Assembly: GCA_020698575.1 (NCBI GenBank) | Contig: CM036251.1 | Span: 4,690,288-4,754,287, forward strand | Source of the DNA: Bostrychus sinensis | Taxonomy: Eukaryota > Chordata > Actinopteri > Gobiiformes > Eleotridae | DNA: 64,000 nucleotides | Direction of reading: 5' to 3' | Position numbers and translations under genes: made by a program | Shown: positions 11,538-37,330 of the stretch, one piece after another | Position numbering within the stretch: the first letter of the stretch is position 1 | How the letters are laid out: each line of letters starts with the position of its first letter | Notes under the pieces: generated by a model | The model's database searches: none | Seen by the model: the letters and a program-made list of their open reading frames with translations, nothing else | What the model was told of the DNA's origin: nothing

Positions 11538-12539
11538 CTACTCTGCCTGAGTTTCTCCTTCTGCTTCTTTTTTGCAGCAGGTGATTTGCCGAATCCTTGA
11601 CAAATAAAACATGGGTCCTATGTAGAGGCCGAAGTTCGGAAACGCCAACAGAAACTGCAGAACGGTGCATTCCTCTGAAGTATATTTCTCTGTACCTTTG
11701 GAGATTTTCACTGACAAATACGGTACTGCGGCTACGAGAGGTGCGTAGGCTATCACTGAAGGCACTATCACTATCAGGATGTTGGTTAGCGCTCGTTTCT
11801 TTAGTGAATCACCTGCCGCTAGCGCCGTCTCCTGGTTTGTTTTGGCATAGCACCCACACGATTCCAACCAGACACAAAAGCATAATCAGAAACAGGATGC
11901 TAATGATAACAGCTAAGGCCAAAACCATTGCAAATGCTCGGGAAAAGTACAACAAAATAGCTACAAACAGGGTTAAAATCCATGCGAAAATGCACAAAAT
12001 GATTCGGTAATTCAATTTTCCGAGACGCAGATAGGTTATGGGGAAAGCAGCTGCAGCATAGCGCTCCATGCACATGAACATTAAAAGCAAGGGGCATCCG
12101 AAAATGTTTAAAGCAGACACAAATTCGCGGATGTTGTGAATGATTTCCGAAGTTTCATGGAGAGTGGCGTAAATATCGAACGGCAAAGAGAGGCAGTACA
12201 GGACGTCCATGATGGAGATGTTGAATGCTAGGACTTGGGACGGGGACATGGTGGTCATGGTTTTGAGAAGCAGCCACATGAGGGCGCCGTTAGAGGGTAG
12301 AGCAGTGAGTAGGATAAAGATTTTGAGTCCGGGCCACACCATCGTACGGGACTGGACGCTGCAATAGGCTTAAGATGTCTGTGAAGCTGGAGGTGAACCA
12401 AGTGATGTCCCAAAATATGACGGGAAAGGTGTCTCCGAAAGGGAAGAGGTCAGAGTGGTTTGAGCTGAAGTTGGCCCCAGATGAAAAGGCAGGGGTGGAG
12501 TTAGAAGTGGTGGTTGTGTTGTTCCCCATTGTGAGTCTC
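11538..12539 (-). pseudogene. Class A-like seven-helix receptor, two frameshifts
   Basis: The last coding exon starts just after an acceptor (ttttctttcag) at 12539, ten bases before the ATG at 12529. The N-terminus has several NxT/NxS glycosylation sites (MGNNTTTTSNST). Helices 1-5 are read in a second frame (12342 to about 11820): FILLTALPSNGALMWLLL, IMDVLYCLSLPF, MFMCMERYAAAAFP (a MERY in the DRY position), YRIILCIFAWILTL. Helices 6 and 7 are in a third frame (about 11867 to 11538): TNILIVIVPSVIAYAPL and FPNFGLYIGPMFYLSRIRQ. The frame changes lie at about 12343-12372 and 11810-11860, each explicable by one base. Helices 4 and 5 are almost contiguous and the usual helix-3/loop-2 cysteine pair is not seen. 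It resembles P2Y-like fish receptors, but no specific gene is recognised. It may be a pseudogene or an intact gene with assembly errors. Confidence 0.7.
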
Positions 12540-12734
12540 CTGAAAGAAAACATGTAAATATTCTGATTATACCTGGTCTTGAATTACCTTGTGAGTTCAC
12601 AAACATCCACCCTGTCAGGCTCAAGCTTATCTGTTCGCAGTCTGAACCACTGGTAGTTTAACCAGTGGTGTGGCAGTACTGCAGTGAGTAGGCAGGTTTT
12701 AGGTTTATCAAGAGCAACAAGCTAAAGCTATAGA

Positions 12735-13475
12735 TATACGCTATATTTCCAAAGGTATTAGCTCATCTGCCTTTTCATGCGTATGAACTTAAGTGATGGC
12801 CCATTCTTAATCCATAGGGTTTAATATGATCGATTTACGTCAGACACTGATTTTGAATGAGAAGGCCTCTAATCCCAAAGGTGTTCTGTCAGGTTGGGGT
12901 TAGGACTCTGTGCAGGTTCAGTCAACTTCTTCCACACCAAACTCACTCATCCAGGTCTTTATGGACCATGCTTTATGCTCTGGCGCAGTCAGGTTGGAAC
13001 AGGAACTGTTAAGGTGTTGTGCAGAACACAGGAGGGATGGACCCAAAGGTGCGGACAAAAGGTCTTTTTAATGTACTTACGGCGATGACAGATACAGGGG
13101 TACACGAAAACCATGAAAACCACGACAAGACTTGACAAGACTCGACGAGACTTGACAAGACTAAACAGACTAAACCTACTAGACATACTAAAGGAACTAA
13201 ATGAACCCACAAACACCTGGGGAGGACACAGGACATAAATACACAAGGGAATGAGACACAGGTGAAAAACATCAAGGCGGGGCAGGCAATCAAACACGCG
13301 GGAAACACAAGAGGCAGGAAGAAAACTGGGAAAACAAGGAAACAGACTGGGAATACAAAATAAAACAAGGGAAACAAAGACAGAAAACAAGACAAAGACA
13401 CGAGACATAACAGGAACTGGCCATCCCCAAACTGTTCCCACAAAGTTTTGAGCGTGGAATTGTCCAAAATTTTGG
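12735..13475 (-). mobile_element. Tc1/mariner remnant, split by a solo LTR
   Basis: The left part (to 13006) and right part (13413-13475) join across the LTR to give a decayed Tc1 transposase C-terminal region on the minus strand, in which a WEQFGDG-like segment precedes the DDE region. The left end 'tatacgctatatttcc' is typical of Tc1 ends. It is internally deleted and inactive. Confidence 0.65.
13007..13412 (-). mobile_element. Solo LTR with 5-bp target duplication (LTR family L, copy 1)
   Basis: Read on the minus strand the element starts TGTTATGTC and ends CCTTAACA, with the TG...CA ends of an LTR. The target duplication GGAAC (plus strand) is perfect at 13002-13006 and 13413-13417. The segment 'gcggggcaggcaatcaaac' / 'gcgggaaacacaagaggcag' matches, inverted, the solo LTR at 24014-24514. 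No internal retroelement sequence remains, as expected after LTR-LTR recombination. Confidence 0.85.
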
Positions 13476-14917
13476 GACTACTTTTGGAACCATGGTGTAG
13501 ATATACTTGCTGTTTGAGTATGTCTGCGACATAACTGTGAGTACCCACACGTAGGTTTTTTTGCATCTGCATGACAATTCTTTAAAATGTAATGCGACTC
13601 ATTTTGCGAGCTGCAACCTGCAGATCACAGATTGAGTTGGCAGATTCATGAGAGCAAACAAAAAACATCAGAGCACAATCACAAACGTCGTGGATAATGC
13701 AGAACATGGCGCTGCACAGTGATTGTCAAAAATAAAGTAAATTACAAAGTTTACCCCTGGCCGCACTGACCACTGACCTGCAAGAAGAATTTCCACTTCG
13801 TAACTGTGTAAAAGCCAATCTGTGAGGAGTAACAAACAACCTATGCACCAGTACATGTGGTGTGTGGACAAGAACGTACTGCAACACAAACGCTTACACA
13901 CAGATTAACAGCAAATATATCATAGAGACATAAACACATAACATGTGCTGCTATACAAGGACAAGAACAGAACAAACTAAAATACTATACATTTTTATTA
14001 CATTGTTTTAGTATCAAAGCAGTTTGCTGTGATTGGCTAAAACTACTCATGGTAGACGGTCTCTGGTGCTTCATCCAATCACCTTCCACTATTCTTCTGA
14101 CAGTTCCTCCTCTTTACAAACGCTTTCAAACATCCCAGATTAATATAATATTAGCACTCTGAGTGGAAATACATCCCCCAATGGGAATACTGTATTTGTT
14201 CATGTTTGTTTTTGCTTGCACTTTTTCTATTTGTTTTTATTTTCAGCAGAGATACAGTATCCAGTGCTAAAATACACTTTCAGCAGCCAATCAGAGCATT
14301 CCTTAGCCCTTAATAATAAAGCCTATTGGATGTCTTAAGGTCTTTTTCCACAGATCATTTCTATGACACTATACCAGAGGATGATGAAACTGTTTTTGAT
14401 TGTAATAATCAAACAAAACAATAGATTAACAGTTTAAATGTTCTATCCAAATTACCATCATGTCTTTATCCAAGAACAGAGAATATTTGGTTCAGAAAGA
14501 CTACTCAGTGTTCCTCTTACCTGATGTTTTGATGCTCGATGTTTCTCAGTCGTGTGAAGTTCCTCTCTCTGCAGACCCTCCACTCTCTCCTCTGTTTAAA
14601 CTAAACTTTACCATAGGTTTTGCATTTACGAGAACTTCATTTGTTTGTTTCATAAAAGTGTTTTTTAACATGAAACTCTGAAAAACACAGAGATGCAAAT
14701 CCAGCTCCGGAAAAACCTGGGACCACTCTGACCTCCTCGCTTTGACTAATGCTGCTTTTCAAACAAACTCAGCTCAGTTTACGGCTGAAGACAAAGACAG
14801 GTGCATTTCCACATATTATATTATATTGTATTATATTATATTATATTGTATTTGAATACTGTGGAAAAATAACCACATTATAGTCTAGTAGTTCAATTCA
14901 AAGTTAAACTCACACGA
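13476..14917. other. Gene-free stretch
   Basis: No convincing exon. Short open frames are present but none has recognisable domains. 14815-14850 is an AT-rich 'attatattatatt' tract. Confidence 0.4.
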
Positions 14918-15336
14918 TATCGGAAAAACATGCGTGATTCAATAACTATGTTGAAAATTGCGATATTTTTGTGATATTTTAAAATAGGGCCTACTATTCT
15001 GACACTGAGTTTAATTCACTTAAAACAAAAATGTAAGTCTCTTTATTCATAAGTCAAAACAGTGTTAAACGTAACACAGACTAAACCAGGAATAAAACAA
15101 GGCTAAGCTGTGGCTAAATTAATTAAATTACCACTAAAACTGGACTTTTTAAATATTTTTATTTAGTCACAACACATGTTCTTTTAAGACTCTGGTGGAA
15201 AATGATTCTTCAGTGTAAATCTCTGTCAGATGAAGACCACAGCGTTATTGTGATATTTTTAGATTCTTGGGATACGGATATTGCGTTTGCTGATATTGTG
15301 ATAACGACAATTTTGCGATATATTGTGCAGCACTAA
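14918..15336. mobile_element. hAT-like element, inverted copy of 246-672
   Basis: Carries the same 'cgatattttt', 'actaaaccaggaataaaac' and 'gtctgtcagatgaagacca' segments as 246-672 in reverse orientation. It ends GATATATTGTGCAGCACTAA. Confidence 0.55.
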
Positions 15337-15353
15337 CTCCAGCCACAAGGGGT

Positions 15354-15450
15354 CACAAGATACTACTCTTGGTGCCAGTCCCAAGCCTGGATAAATGGAG
15401 AAGCGCATCTGTTGTAAAAAACAAATCAATATGTGATTCACTGTACACTA
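15354..15450 (+). repeat. Family Z dispersed repeat fragment
   Basis: Reads 'gtgccagtcccaagcctgg' 'ataaatggagaagc'. The same family occurs at 33690-33830, 38470-38580 and 59325-59440, and inverted at 31980-32060 and 46700-46815. It looks like the 3' portion of a LINE or SINE. Confidence 0.5.
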
Positions 15451-15470
15451 GGAGGCAGATGATTTATTTT

Positions 15471-15478
15471 CATCATCG

Positions 15479-15527
<49 letters not shown>
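15471..15527. repeat. (CAT)n trinucleotide microsatellite
   Basis: About 19 units with one CGT interruption. In one frame it encodes a run of histidines, which is not a gene. A second tract, (AAT)n, lies at 15582-15615. Confidence 0.9.
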
Positions 15528-15577
15528 AAATGCTTAAAATATTTCACTTTGTATTTGCTGATTCTATTAAATACATG

Positions 15578-15617
<40 letters not shown>

Positions 15618-16049
15618 ATTTTAATTGTATATTTTATATCTAAAAGGTAATTTTAAACAATTTCTACTCCAAAAAACAAAACTAGAGGACTAATTATTGA
15701 TCTGTTGTAGTAGCAATTTCTGTTAGTGTAGCATTTGTGGTCAGATAAAGAGACTTGAGAGAGTTTATATTTCTTCTTTTATTTTCTGTATGCTGCAATA
15801 CAAAAGACACAGCTACGACCACGTCATTCATGTCTGGGCACACTTTCTTTCTATTTAGTTTATACAACGTAGGACATCTCCATTATACCAAATAATGAAT
15901 ACAAAAAGGGAATTTACAGGTAATTGTTGTTCAGCTGCAACACAAGAGACATACAAGCAAACTTCAGCTCAATGTCTTTGAATGGTTGATAATATTTATC
16001 ATGACTCTGAGATTCATTACTGACTGTAAAGCAATGACACATAACTGTG

Positions 16050-16530
16050 AGTTGTATTCTCGAGTGGGACGTCCTGCCCTGACCTCTCGAAAGAGGAGTC
16101 ACTGGTACACTTTCATTTATAAAGTAACACTTGGACTTCTGCCGCCCTGCATCTGTACCTTACTGTCACAGAGAAGAGCTGGTTCTTATTCTCTTCATTC
16201 CCAAAATCACGTGTTGCTCTCTGTTCCATTTGCTGCACTGAACAAAAGGCTCCGCAAAAAGGCTTCTGTCTACAATATATTGCAGAAATTAACTGAGTTG
16301 ATTTCCTTGAATGCTTTTAAAGCCAAATTGAGAGTTCTAGAGGCCGACTCCACAACATGTGCATGTTTTTCATCATCTGTTTGTCTTTTCCTGTTATCTT
16401 TATCTGTGTAGATATGTAACAGTATTTTGTATTTGCTGCTGCCTCTTGGCCAGGACTCCCTTGAAAAATATTTTTTCAATCTAAGTGAGAGTTTCCTGGT
16501 TAAATAAAGGTTAAATAAAAAATTAAAAAT
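16050..16530 (+). mobile_element. LINE 3' end fragment
   Basis: The plus-strand frame reads YKVTLGLLPPCICTLLSQRR, then SYSLHSQNHVLLSVP and LQKLTELISLNAFKAKL, a C-terminal tail common to fish non-LTR elements. It is followed by the typical end 'tggccaggactcccttgaaa' and 'ggttaaataaaggttaaata'. 5'-truncated. Confidence 0.65.
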
Positions 16531-17565
16531 ACATTTAGCACGTCCCTTCTTATATGCATTGCACATTTAAAAATATAATTGTCTTATAAAATGAAAAAGG
16601 TTAAGTGGTATTTTATATATTAACATTTGTCCCACATTAGCATTTGCCAGAGCTGACTCTTTGCAACCCAGAAGGATGAGTTTTGTATTGGACACAGCCT
16701 ACTTTAATAATCTGTACTCTTTACAGAAAAAAAAATAAAAAATCTGATTATACGCTTCTTTGAATCAATTCAGAATCTTTTTACGATCAATAAAAAAATA
16801 TTATTTTTCCCACACAGGTTTAACCCCAGCGGCACAGATGATGGGTCAAATGCAGAGAACAAATTTCCCTACAGAGACAATAAAGTACTTACCCCTAGTA
16901 GTACTTGTGGCAGTAGTAGTACTCATAGGAACAGCAGTGGTAGTATTACTAGTAGCATTTTTACTTGTTGAGGAAATGTTTTAAGAAACTGAAGAACTTT
17001 TACTTTTGTACAGACTTTGAGTGCTTCTCCCAGCTCTGGAACACTACCTTTGTTTTCATGGTGGCGCAGGAGCCATTCTTTTTTTCTTTTTTTTTCTTTT
17101 TTTTACTCTCATATTGAAATGAACAAGCTTTTTTGTTTGCCAACCACAAAAAAACTCACAAGAAAACACAGAATACAAGCTCAAGAGAGTCGTACGGAAA
17201 GAGACGAGGGGAGAGAGGAGCACACTGCACAGCTCAGACGCTCATTAGTCAGGAGTCTCTAGTCTACCCTTGGGTGCATGAAAGTTTATTGTTGCCTGCT
17301 TAGTTTTTTACTATCATTTTTTTGTATGTCACATATTTGCACATTTTGGACAAATAAATCCTAAATGGTGGTCTCACTCTGTGCAGTTAGATGACGTCAC
17401 CATTAGAGAATTTAGTCCACATGTGCTCATTTTATTATCATCACTGAATAAGAAAATAATGTCTCACCAACAGAATATGTTTTATTCTGATTAAAATTAT
17501 CCCAGTGTTTATTTTCTGAATAAACTGACTGCGTCTTAAAATTATTTAAATACAAAAATGAGCCA
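16531..17565. other. Gene-free stretch
   Basis: No exon seen. 16818-16890 matches the 3' part of the SINE-like repeat at 18490-18770 ('gtttaaccccagcggca', 'gggtcaaatgcagag'). Confidence 0.4.
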
Positions 17566-18073
17566 CACTGTAAAAAAAAATCTGTAAATTTTACGGAAAA
17601 AAATCGGCAGCTGTGGTTGCCAGAATTCTACCGTAAAAACTACAAGAGGCCTGTATCTCATTTTACAGTATAATTTTATCACAAATGTTGTTTTTACAGT
17701 TTTTGACTTGAGTTTTTATTATTATTTACAGCAAAATAAAGTTATTATCTTTCAAAAAATAGGTTAATGTATATTTTAGTTTGTGACTTAACTTTTACTC
17801 AACATTTACTGTAAAATTTAAAGTTATTTTATCTTATCTTATCTTTTGAAAAGGTGTTAAACTGTAATAAACACAGGACTCGATTTTTTTTAACAGTGCT
17901 ATACTGTATACATTATAAAAAATAAAACTAAAAAATAAAATTTTGCCTTATTTTTAATATTACAGTTAATTACCGTAACCAAAACAGTATTTGACCGATA
18001 TATCAATTACGGTCTTTTACTGTTGAGATTTTACAGATTTTTACCATAAAATCTACAGATATTTTTTACAGTG
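17566..18073. mobile_element. MITE with CACTGTAAAAAA ends
   Basis: Inverted ends CACTGTAAAAAA and TTTTTTACAGTG. The interior repeats 'ttttacggtaaa'-like motifs on both strands and includes 'ggcagctgtggttgccagaa', a segment I recall from a common fish element. No coding capacity. Confidence 0.65.
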
Positions 18074-18489
18074 CAGTCTTTTGAACGACTTTTAGAAATG
18101 AACGGATCTCAAAGATTCGGCTCCCGTTAAAGGCTCCCCATCTCTTAGCGTCAGCCCTGCGACTAACGGCCTGTAACTAGCTCTGGACAGATGACAAATG
18201 AACAGCAGCCATATGCAGCACACAAGACAACAACTAAATATACTTTATTACATTATATTATACATTTTATATTTGTTGATATTTTTGTCTGCGCTGTACA
18301 GAAGAACAACAGAAACAGAGAATATGTACAGGGCAGCTCTGAGAGGATGATCACAGATGAATCACTTTCAGACTGGAAACTGAAGCAGGTCCTGGACATC
18401 ATTAGACAAAATGCATTTGAATGAAATATTGGCTGCCACAAAGCTGCACTGTGTAAACTGAACTGAAGCTGTGGAGTAAAATTAAGAAG

Positions 18490-18775
18490 CAAGACACAGC
18501 AAGAAGGTCCCAGGTTCGATTTCCGGACCGTGTGGGATCTTTCTGTGTGGAGTTTCCTGTTCTCCCTGTGTCTGGGTGGGTTTCATCTGGTTCCCCTCTT
18601 GAACCTAAAACATGCACTGTAGGCTAATCCTCCAGATGCAGGTACTCCTGACCAGGAAAAGGGTCCCGAGGTCGCCCACTGCTCCTGACAGGTTTAACCC
18701 CAGTGGCATTGAAGGATGGGTCAAATACAGAGGACAAATATCCCTACAGGGCACAAAGTCAACCTTACCTTATAA
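18490..18775 (+). repeat. SINE-like element
   Basis: Contains 'gcaagaaggtcccaggttcg', a box B-like 'ggttcgatttcc', 'gtgtggagtttcctgttctc' and a 3' segment 'gtttaaccccagtggcattg' followed by 'gggtcaaatacagaggac'. Related pieces occur at 700-1030 and 16818-16890. Confidence 0.5.
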
Positions 18776-18810
18776 TTACACTGCGAGAACTACCACAGAA
18801 AGCTGTTTAA

Positions 18811-19926
18811 AAGGTCCCAAATTATGCTTTTTTCAGCCTTTTTTTAAATTTCCATTAGTATTTCACATTTTAAAATTTAACTAGCATTGAAGGACCACAG
18901 AGCTGAGGCCTTCCTCTTACAAAAACCCTCTACAGACACTACTGCCTCCTGATTGTCTCCTTTAAATTCACATGTGAATAAATTTGGGAGGATTTGAGTT
19001 CAGATATGAGAGGAGAATCTCCGAGGGCTTGTACTGAACCGTGGGAGATAGACAGAGAATGATAAAATGGCTAATTAGCATGGCTATTAGCAACATGAAG
19101 CTAACAGATAGATAAATGAGCCGACTGCTTCTTAGTGACGTCAGTTTAAGCTCTGAAATTATCAGTCAAATATCAGTCCAGTGACGGTTGTATGGGCTTT
19201 GGAAACACACAGGAGCACGCAAGCGTTTTCAGCTCTTGAGAAGGGCAGCGCCTCAGCATACAGGATTACCGTATTTTCCGCACTATAGGGCGCACTTAAA
19301 AGCCTTCAATCTTCTCAAAAAACGACAGTGCGCCGTTTAATCCAGAGCGCCTTATATATGAATTTATTTACAGCTACCGTAGTCAGGAGCATCACGGAGT
19401 AACACATACTGTGCTTCACCATAATATCGCCGTAATCACCAAACTGTTTAACTCGGACACTGAAGATGAAGAATTTGAGGGATTTGTGGACGAGGAATGA
19501 AGTGAAAAAGTGAGTGTATTGTGTTGTATTTTGTTATAACGTTAACTGAACAGTTATGAGTTATTGTGAATACGCTATCGTTTGATTTAGCCGTCACAGA
19601 TTGTGTTTTTTATTCACGCGTTACAACTGAACAAGTTTGGGAGTTATGGTGAACGCGTTGAATAAAGTTTGACTGACTGACTTATCTGACTGTTTTGTTT
19701 CGCCTTTTAGTCAGGAGCGCTTTATATGTGAAAAAAGTTTGACAATAGACCATTCAATGACAGTGCGCCTTATAATCCGGAGCGCCCTATAGCGGAAAAT
19801 ACGGTACTCAAACAGGCGAAACAGGTGAATGAAACAAAATACTGCTCCAGGTCTGGTTTTGAGGTGGAAACAACATTATAACATGGTTAAAGCTCAAAAA
19901 AGGTGATTTAGCAGAATAGGGGAAAT
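18811..19926 (+). mobile_element. Family X copy B, carrying a pogo-like insertion
   Basis: The left end is AAAGGTCCCAAATTATGC and the right end GCAGAATAGGGGAAATTT, inverted repeats shared with copy D. The internal order is the same as in copies C and D ('gctattagcaacatgaagct', 'gaagggcagcgcctcagc', 'catacaggatta'). The element is interrupted at 19267-19806 by the pogo-like transposon. Confidence 0.65.
19269..19804 (+). mobile_element. pogo/Tc1-superfamily non-autonomous element 1
   Basis: Inverted ends CCGTATTTTCCGC and GCGGAAAATACGG, flanked by TA dinucleotides at 19267-19268 and 19805-19806. It keeps a short open segment at 19444-19500, LFNSDTEDEEFEGFVDEE, matching the acidic tail in the copy at 42458-43141. 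Subterminal 'gcgccttataatccggagcg' is inverted at both ends. Confidence 0.85.
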
Positions 19927-20360
19927 TTAAAAATGCAGTGTCATGTGATAAACAGCAAATGAAAAACAGTGTTAATGTCTAAAACATTACTGATTGAACG
20001 GTCTGTATAGCGTAGCGTCATACATAGATTTCTTCTAAACAAACCAGTATTTTTGTATCGTACCTTGACCTGTTTCAGACGCTTATTTTCCTGCGGTCTC
20101 CCTCAGAGGTGTCAGGTTTTGGCGCCGACTTCCTACCTGGAGTGTTCAGGACGACAGCGCCATCTGCAGTCCGACTTCTTCAGACCTGCATCCCAGGCAT
20201 GAGAAAGCTCTCCATTTACAGTTCTGGGAGCGCTTTTCCAGATCTCAGTGGCCTCCCTGATCCAGTCCTGGTGTTTGTTGTTCTCAGCACCAAAGACTCT
20301 GGCCTTGTCCCAATTCGTGTTATGATTTTTTTCCTTTTGCAGTGGTCAGATATTGCTGAT

Positions 20361-21102
20361 TTAAAGTTACACTGTGTAAGATTCCCGGTCTTGCGCCTCT
20401 AGAGGCCACAGGTGCCACTGCACCGTCGCAAAACGTAAACACTAGGGCCCGTCCTCCTTCTGAAACTGTGCGAGCGTGCGTCTATTTCCATCATTGTTTC
20501 AACTTTAGTTGACCTGCTGCTACCTTTGGAAGTTTGGACTGGATCTTCTATAGAGTTAGCGCTAGCGTTAGCTTATCAACAAATATCGCGCAATGGTCGC
20601 AGTAAAAACAATTAATAACTGTATGAAAAAGCACGTTCTAAAGAAAAAATAAAGAGGCTAATTTACCTGCCCAACAATAAAGATGCAAAAACGTGATCCG
20701 ATTTGCAGCCTTCTCTGTCTCTCATCTGACGCCAGCGAGCAAAAGTCTGTCCGATGTTGACTCTTGTCTGTGATCTGGTGCGGTCCCTTTCACATTTTCG
20801 TTTTCTTGCCTCGTCCGACATTGTCTTCATCTTCTTGTGTCCTTCGGCCCTGACGAACAGGCGAAAATAACAACGCTAAAAGTAGCTTCCTGGTTATACT
20901 GCGCCTCAAGTCGTTCCCTGTCACGTGACTCTTCCTGAACAGCGGAGCGCTCCCGGCCAAGTTGCGAGGGCGGTTTCTCAGTACAGAAGCCCCGCTCGGA
21001 GCAACAGATCGCGCCTCAGGCCTTATAATCGCTCAAAAAATCACAAAAACAAGTCAGTATGCCCCACATATTTAGGAGAAAAGTTACACAGTGTAACTTT
21101 AA
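20361..21102 (-). mobile_element. TIR element with an exon-like open frame
   Basis: Perfect 19-bp inverted ends TTAAAGTTACACTGTGTAA (20361-20379 and 21084-21102). On the minus strand an ATG at 20830 opens a 55-codon frame ending at 20663 that includes MSDEARKRKCERDRTRSQT and then RVNIGQTFARWRQMRDREG, with a potential splice donor (CAG|GTAAAT) overlapping the end. This may be the first exon of an element-encoded or captured gene. The superfamily is not determined. Confidence 0.7.
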
Positions 21103-21799
21103 GTTGTTCTTGTTCTACGTGGCGTTTTGTTGTTCGTCACAGTAACATTGCGTGAAATGTCTGAGGAAGACCGCAGAAAATAAGCTGCCGAATCACGTTA
21201 AGGTATGATACAAATATGTTGGTCTGTCTATAAGAAGACCAAATGAACCTTTTTGGATTACGTATAGCTTACTACAGTGATTGAGGGGTTAAAGGCAAGA
21301 GATTTAGACACAGCCTTACATGCAGCTTAAGAAAAGGCATTGATTTGTAGTGAGTTTACAGAAGGAGATGTACAGTATTTTAGCAGAAAATGAGTGGTCT
21401 GAAAAACTGACGTCATGCACTCACTTGGGTTTAATGTCGGTCAGAGTCTCCTCAGCCCACTCTTCTTCTTCTGTCTTTTACATTTACAGAAACCATATGT
21501 AAGTTTTATGATCCTCTCCATCTGAACAAGACACTGTGGTGAATAATTCAGTGTGAGATGAGTGCTATTTTGGGAACAACACAGGACCAACAGCAACAAA
21601 AGCAAACAGAGATGAGACGTGACGATCTTCGCATTAAAAATAAATAGATTTGTGTCATTCAGTTTTTACTTTATATTTACATTTAGGACAAATTTAGCAG
21701 TGAACAGTACAACATGGTTCAGTCTTAAAAAGGTTATGGTAAAATTATTTAGAAAACATAAGAGAGATCAAACTGGGTCCCACAATCAGACCAGCTCTG

Positions 21800-22125
21800 G
21801 ACCACCAGGACTAAACAGGATTAGACAAGAACTAAACGAGGATTAAACCATGACTAAACAAGGACTAAAACAGGACTAAACCAGGGTAAACATGCACTAA
21901 ACCAGGGCTAAACCAGATCTAAACCAGGATTAAACCAGAAATCAAAATGTTTGGCTTCCCAAGTACCACCTTTAATAGACTACAATTAGTCTAGATCATG
22001 ACTAAATCCTTGGATTAGGACTAATGATTATTACTAATTGAGGACTAATCTAAGATAAATCCAGGACTAAAAAAGATATAAACCAGGAAGAAACTTGGAC
22101 TAAACCATGACTAAATAAAGGCTAA
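21800..22125. repeat. GGACTAAACCA minisatellite, locus 2
   Basis: Degenerate 11-bp units (GGACTAAACCA and GGATTAAACCA). It lies about 300 bp beyond the tph2 stop codon on the 3' side. Confidence 0.75.
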
Positions 22126-22339
22126 ACCAGGAACAGCCCTAAATAATCAGGACCTGGCTCTAAATGAAACTAAATTAAGGAGAAGTCCCTTTACCACAGT
22201 TTGAGAACCACTTTTTACCAGTTACCAACTCTGGGCACTCTGGGTTTGAGATCTGAACCATACCACACTGTTCACTGAAAAAACTGGCCTCACAGAGAGA
22301 ATCAGATGTTAGTTGGTTTGCGTCTGGTCTGGTCTAGAG

Positions 22340-22407
22340 TCTGAAGTCCGGTCTGGTCTGAAGTCCAGTCTGGTCTGAAGTCCAGTCTGGTCTGAAGTCC
22401 GGTCTGG
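22340..22407. repeat. 17-bp tandem repeat in tph2 3' UTR
   Basis: Four units of TCTGAAGTCCRGTCTGG, at 22340, 22357, 22374 and 22391. On the gene strand the array begins eight bases after the tph2 stop codon (22415-22417), so it is almost certainly transcribed in the 3' UTR. Confidence 0.85.
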
Positions 22408-22414
22408 CGGAGGC

Positions 22415-37068
<14,654 letters not shown>

Positions 37069-37279
37069 CCTGGGCACGGGCTCCGGCGGCTCCTTCCTCA
37101 CATGGGACGAGGCCATGGGGAACCAGTGGGTGTAGGTGTACCAGGGCTCCAGGGTTAGGACGGGGTGGAGGGGGCCCGCACGGAGACTGAGGCGTGGACG
37201 CTGAGGTCTGGGCCGGAGAGAGGCGCAGGAGGGAGGGCTGTGTGGAGGAGGAGTGAGAGGAGAGACCGGGGAGAGGAAG

Positions 37280-37286
37280 CTTTATA
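37280..37286 (-). promoter_or_regulatory. tph2: TATA box of tph2
   Basis: TATAAAG on the minus strand about 210 bp upstream of the chosen ATG, which predicts transcription starting near 37250-37255. The surrounding sequence is GC-rich, unlike the AT-rich flanks. Confidence 0.6.
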
Positions 37287-37330
37287 CTCGGGACAGACAC
37301 AGAGAGAGGGGCACAGAGGGAGGGGCTGGG

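Noticed and set aside
11597..12010. Plus-strand 137-codon frame
   Set aside because: Antisense shadow of the receptor gene; the minus strand shows clear transmembrane helices.
12989..13577. Minus-strand frames rich in Leu/Phe/Ser (150 and 187 codons)
   Set aside because: They lie in the solo LTR and Tc1 remnant; composition is low-complexity and there are no domains.
15369..15584. Histidine-run open frame
   Set aside because: (CAT)n microsatellite next to a family Z repeat; no other coding evidence.
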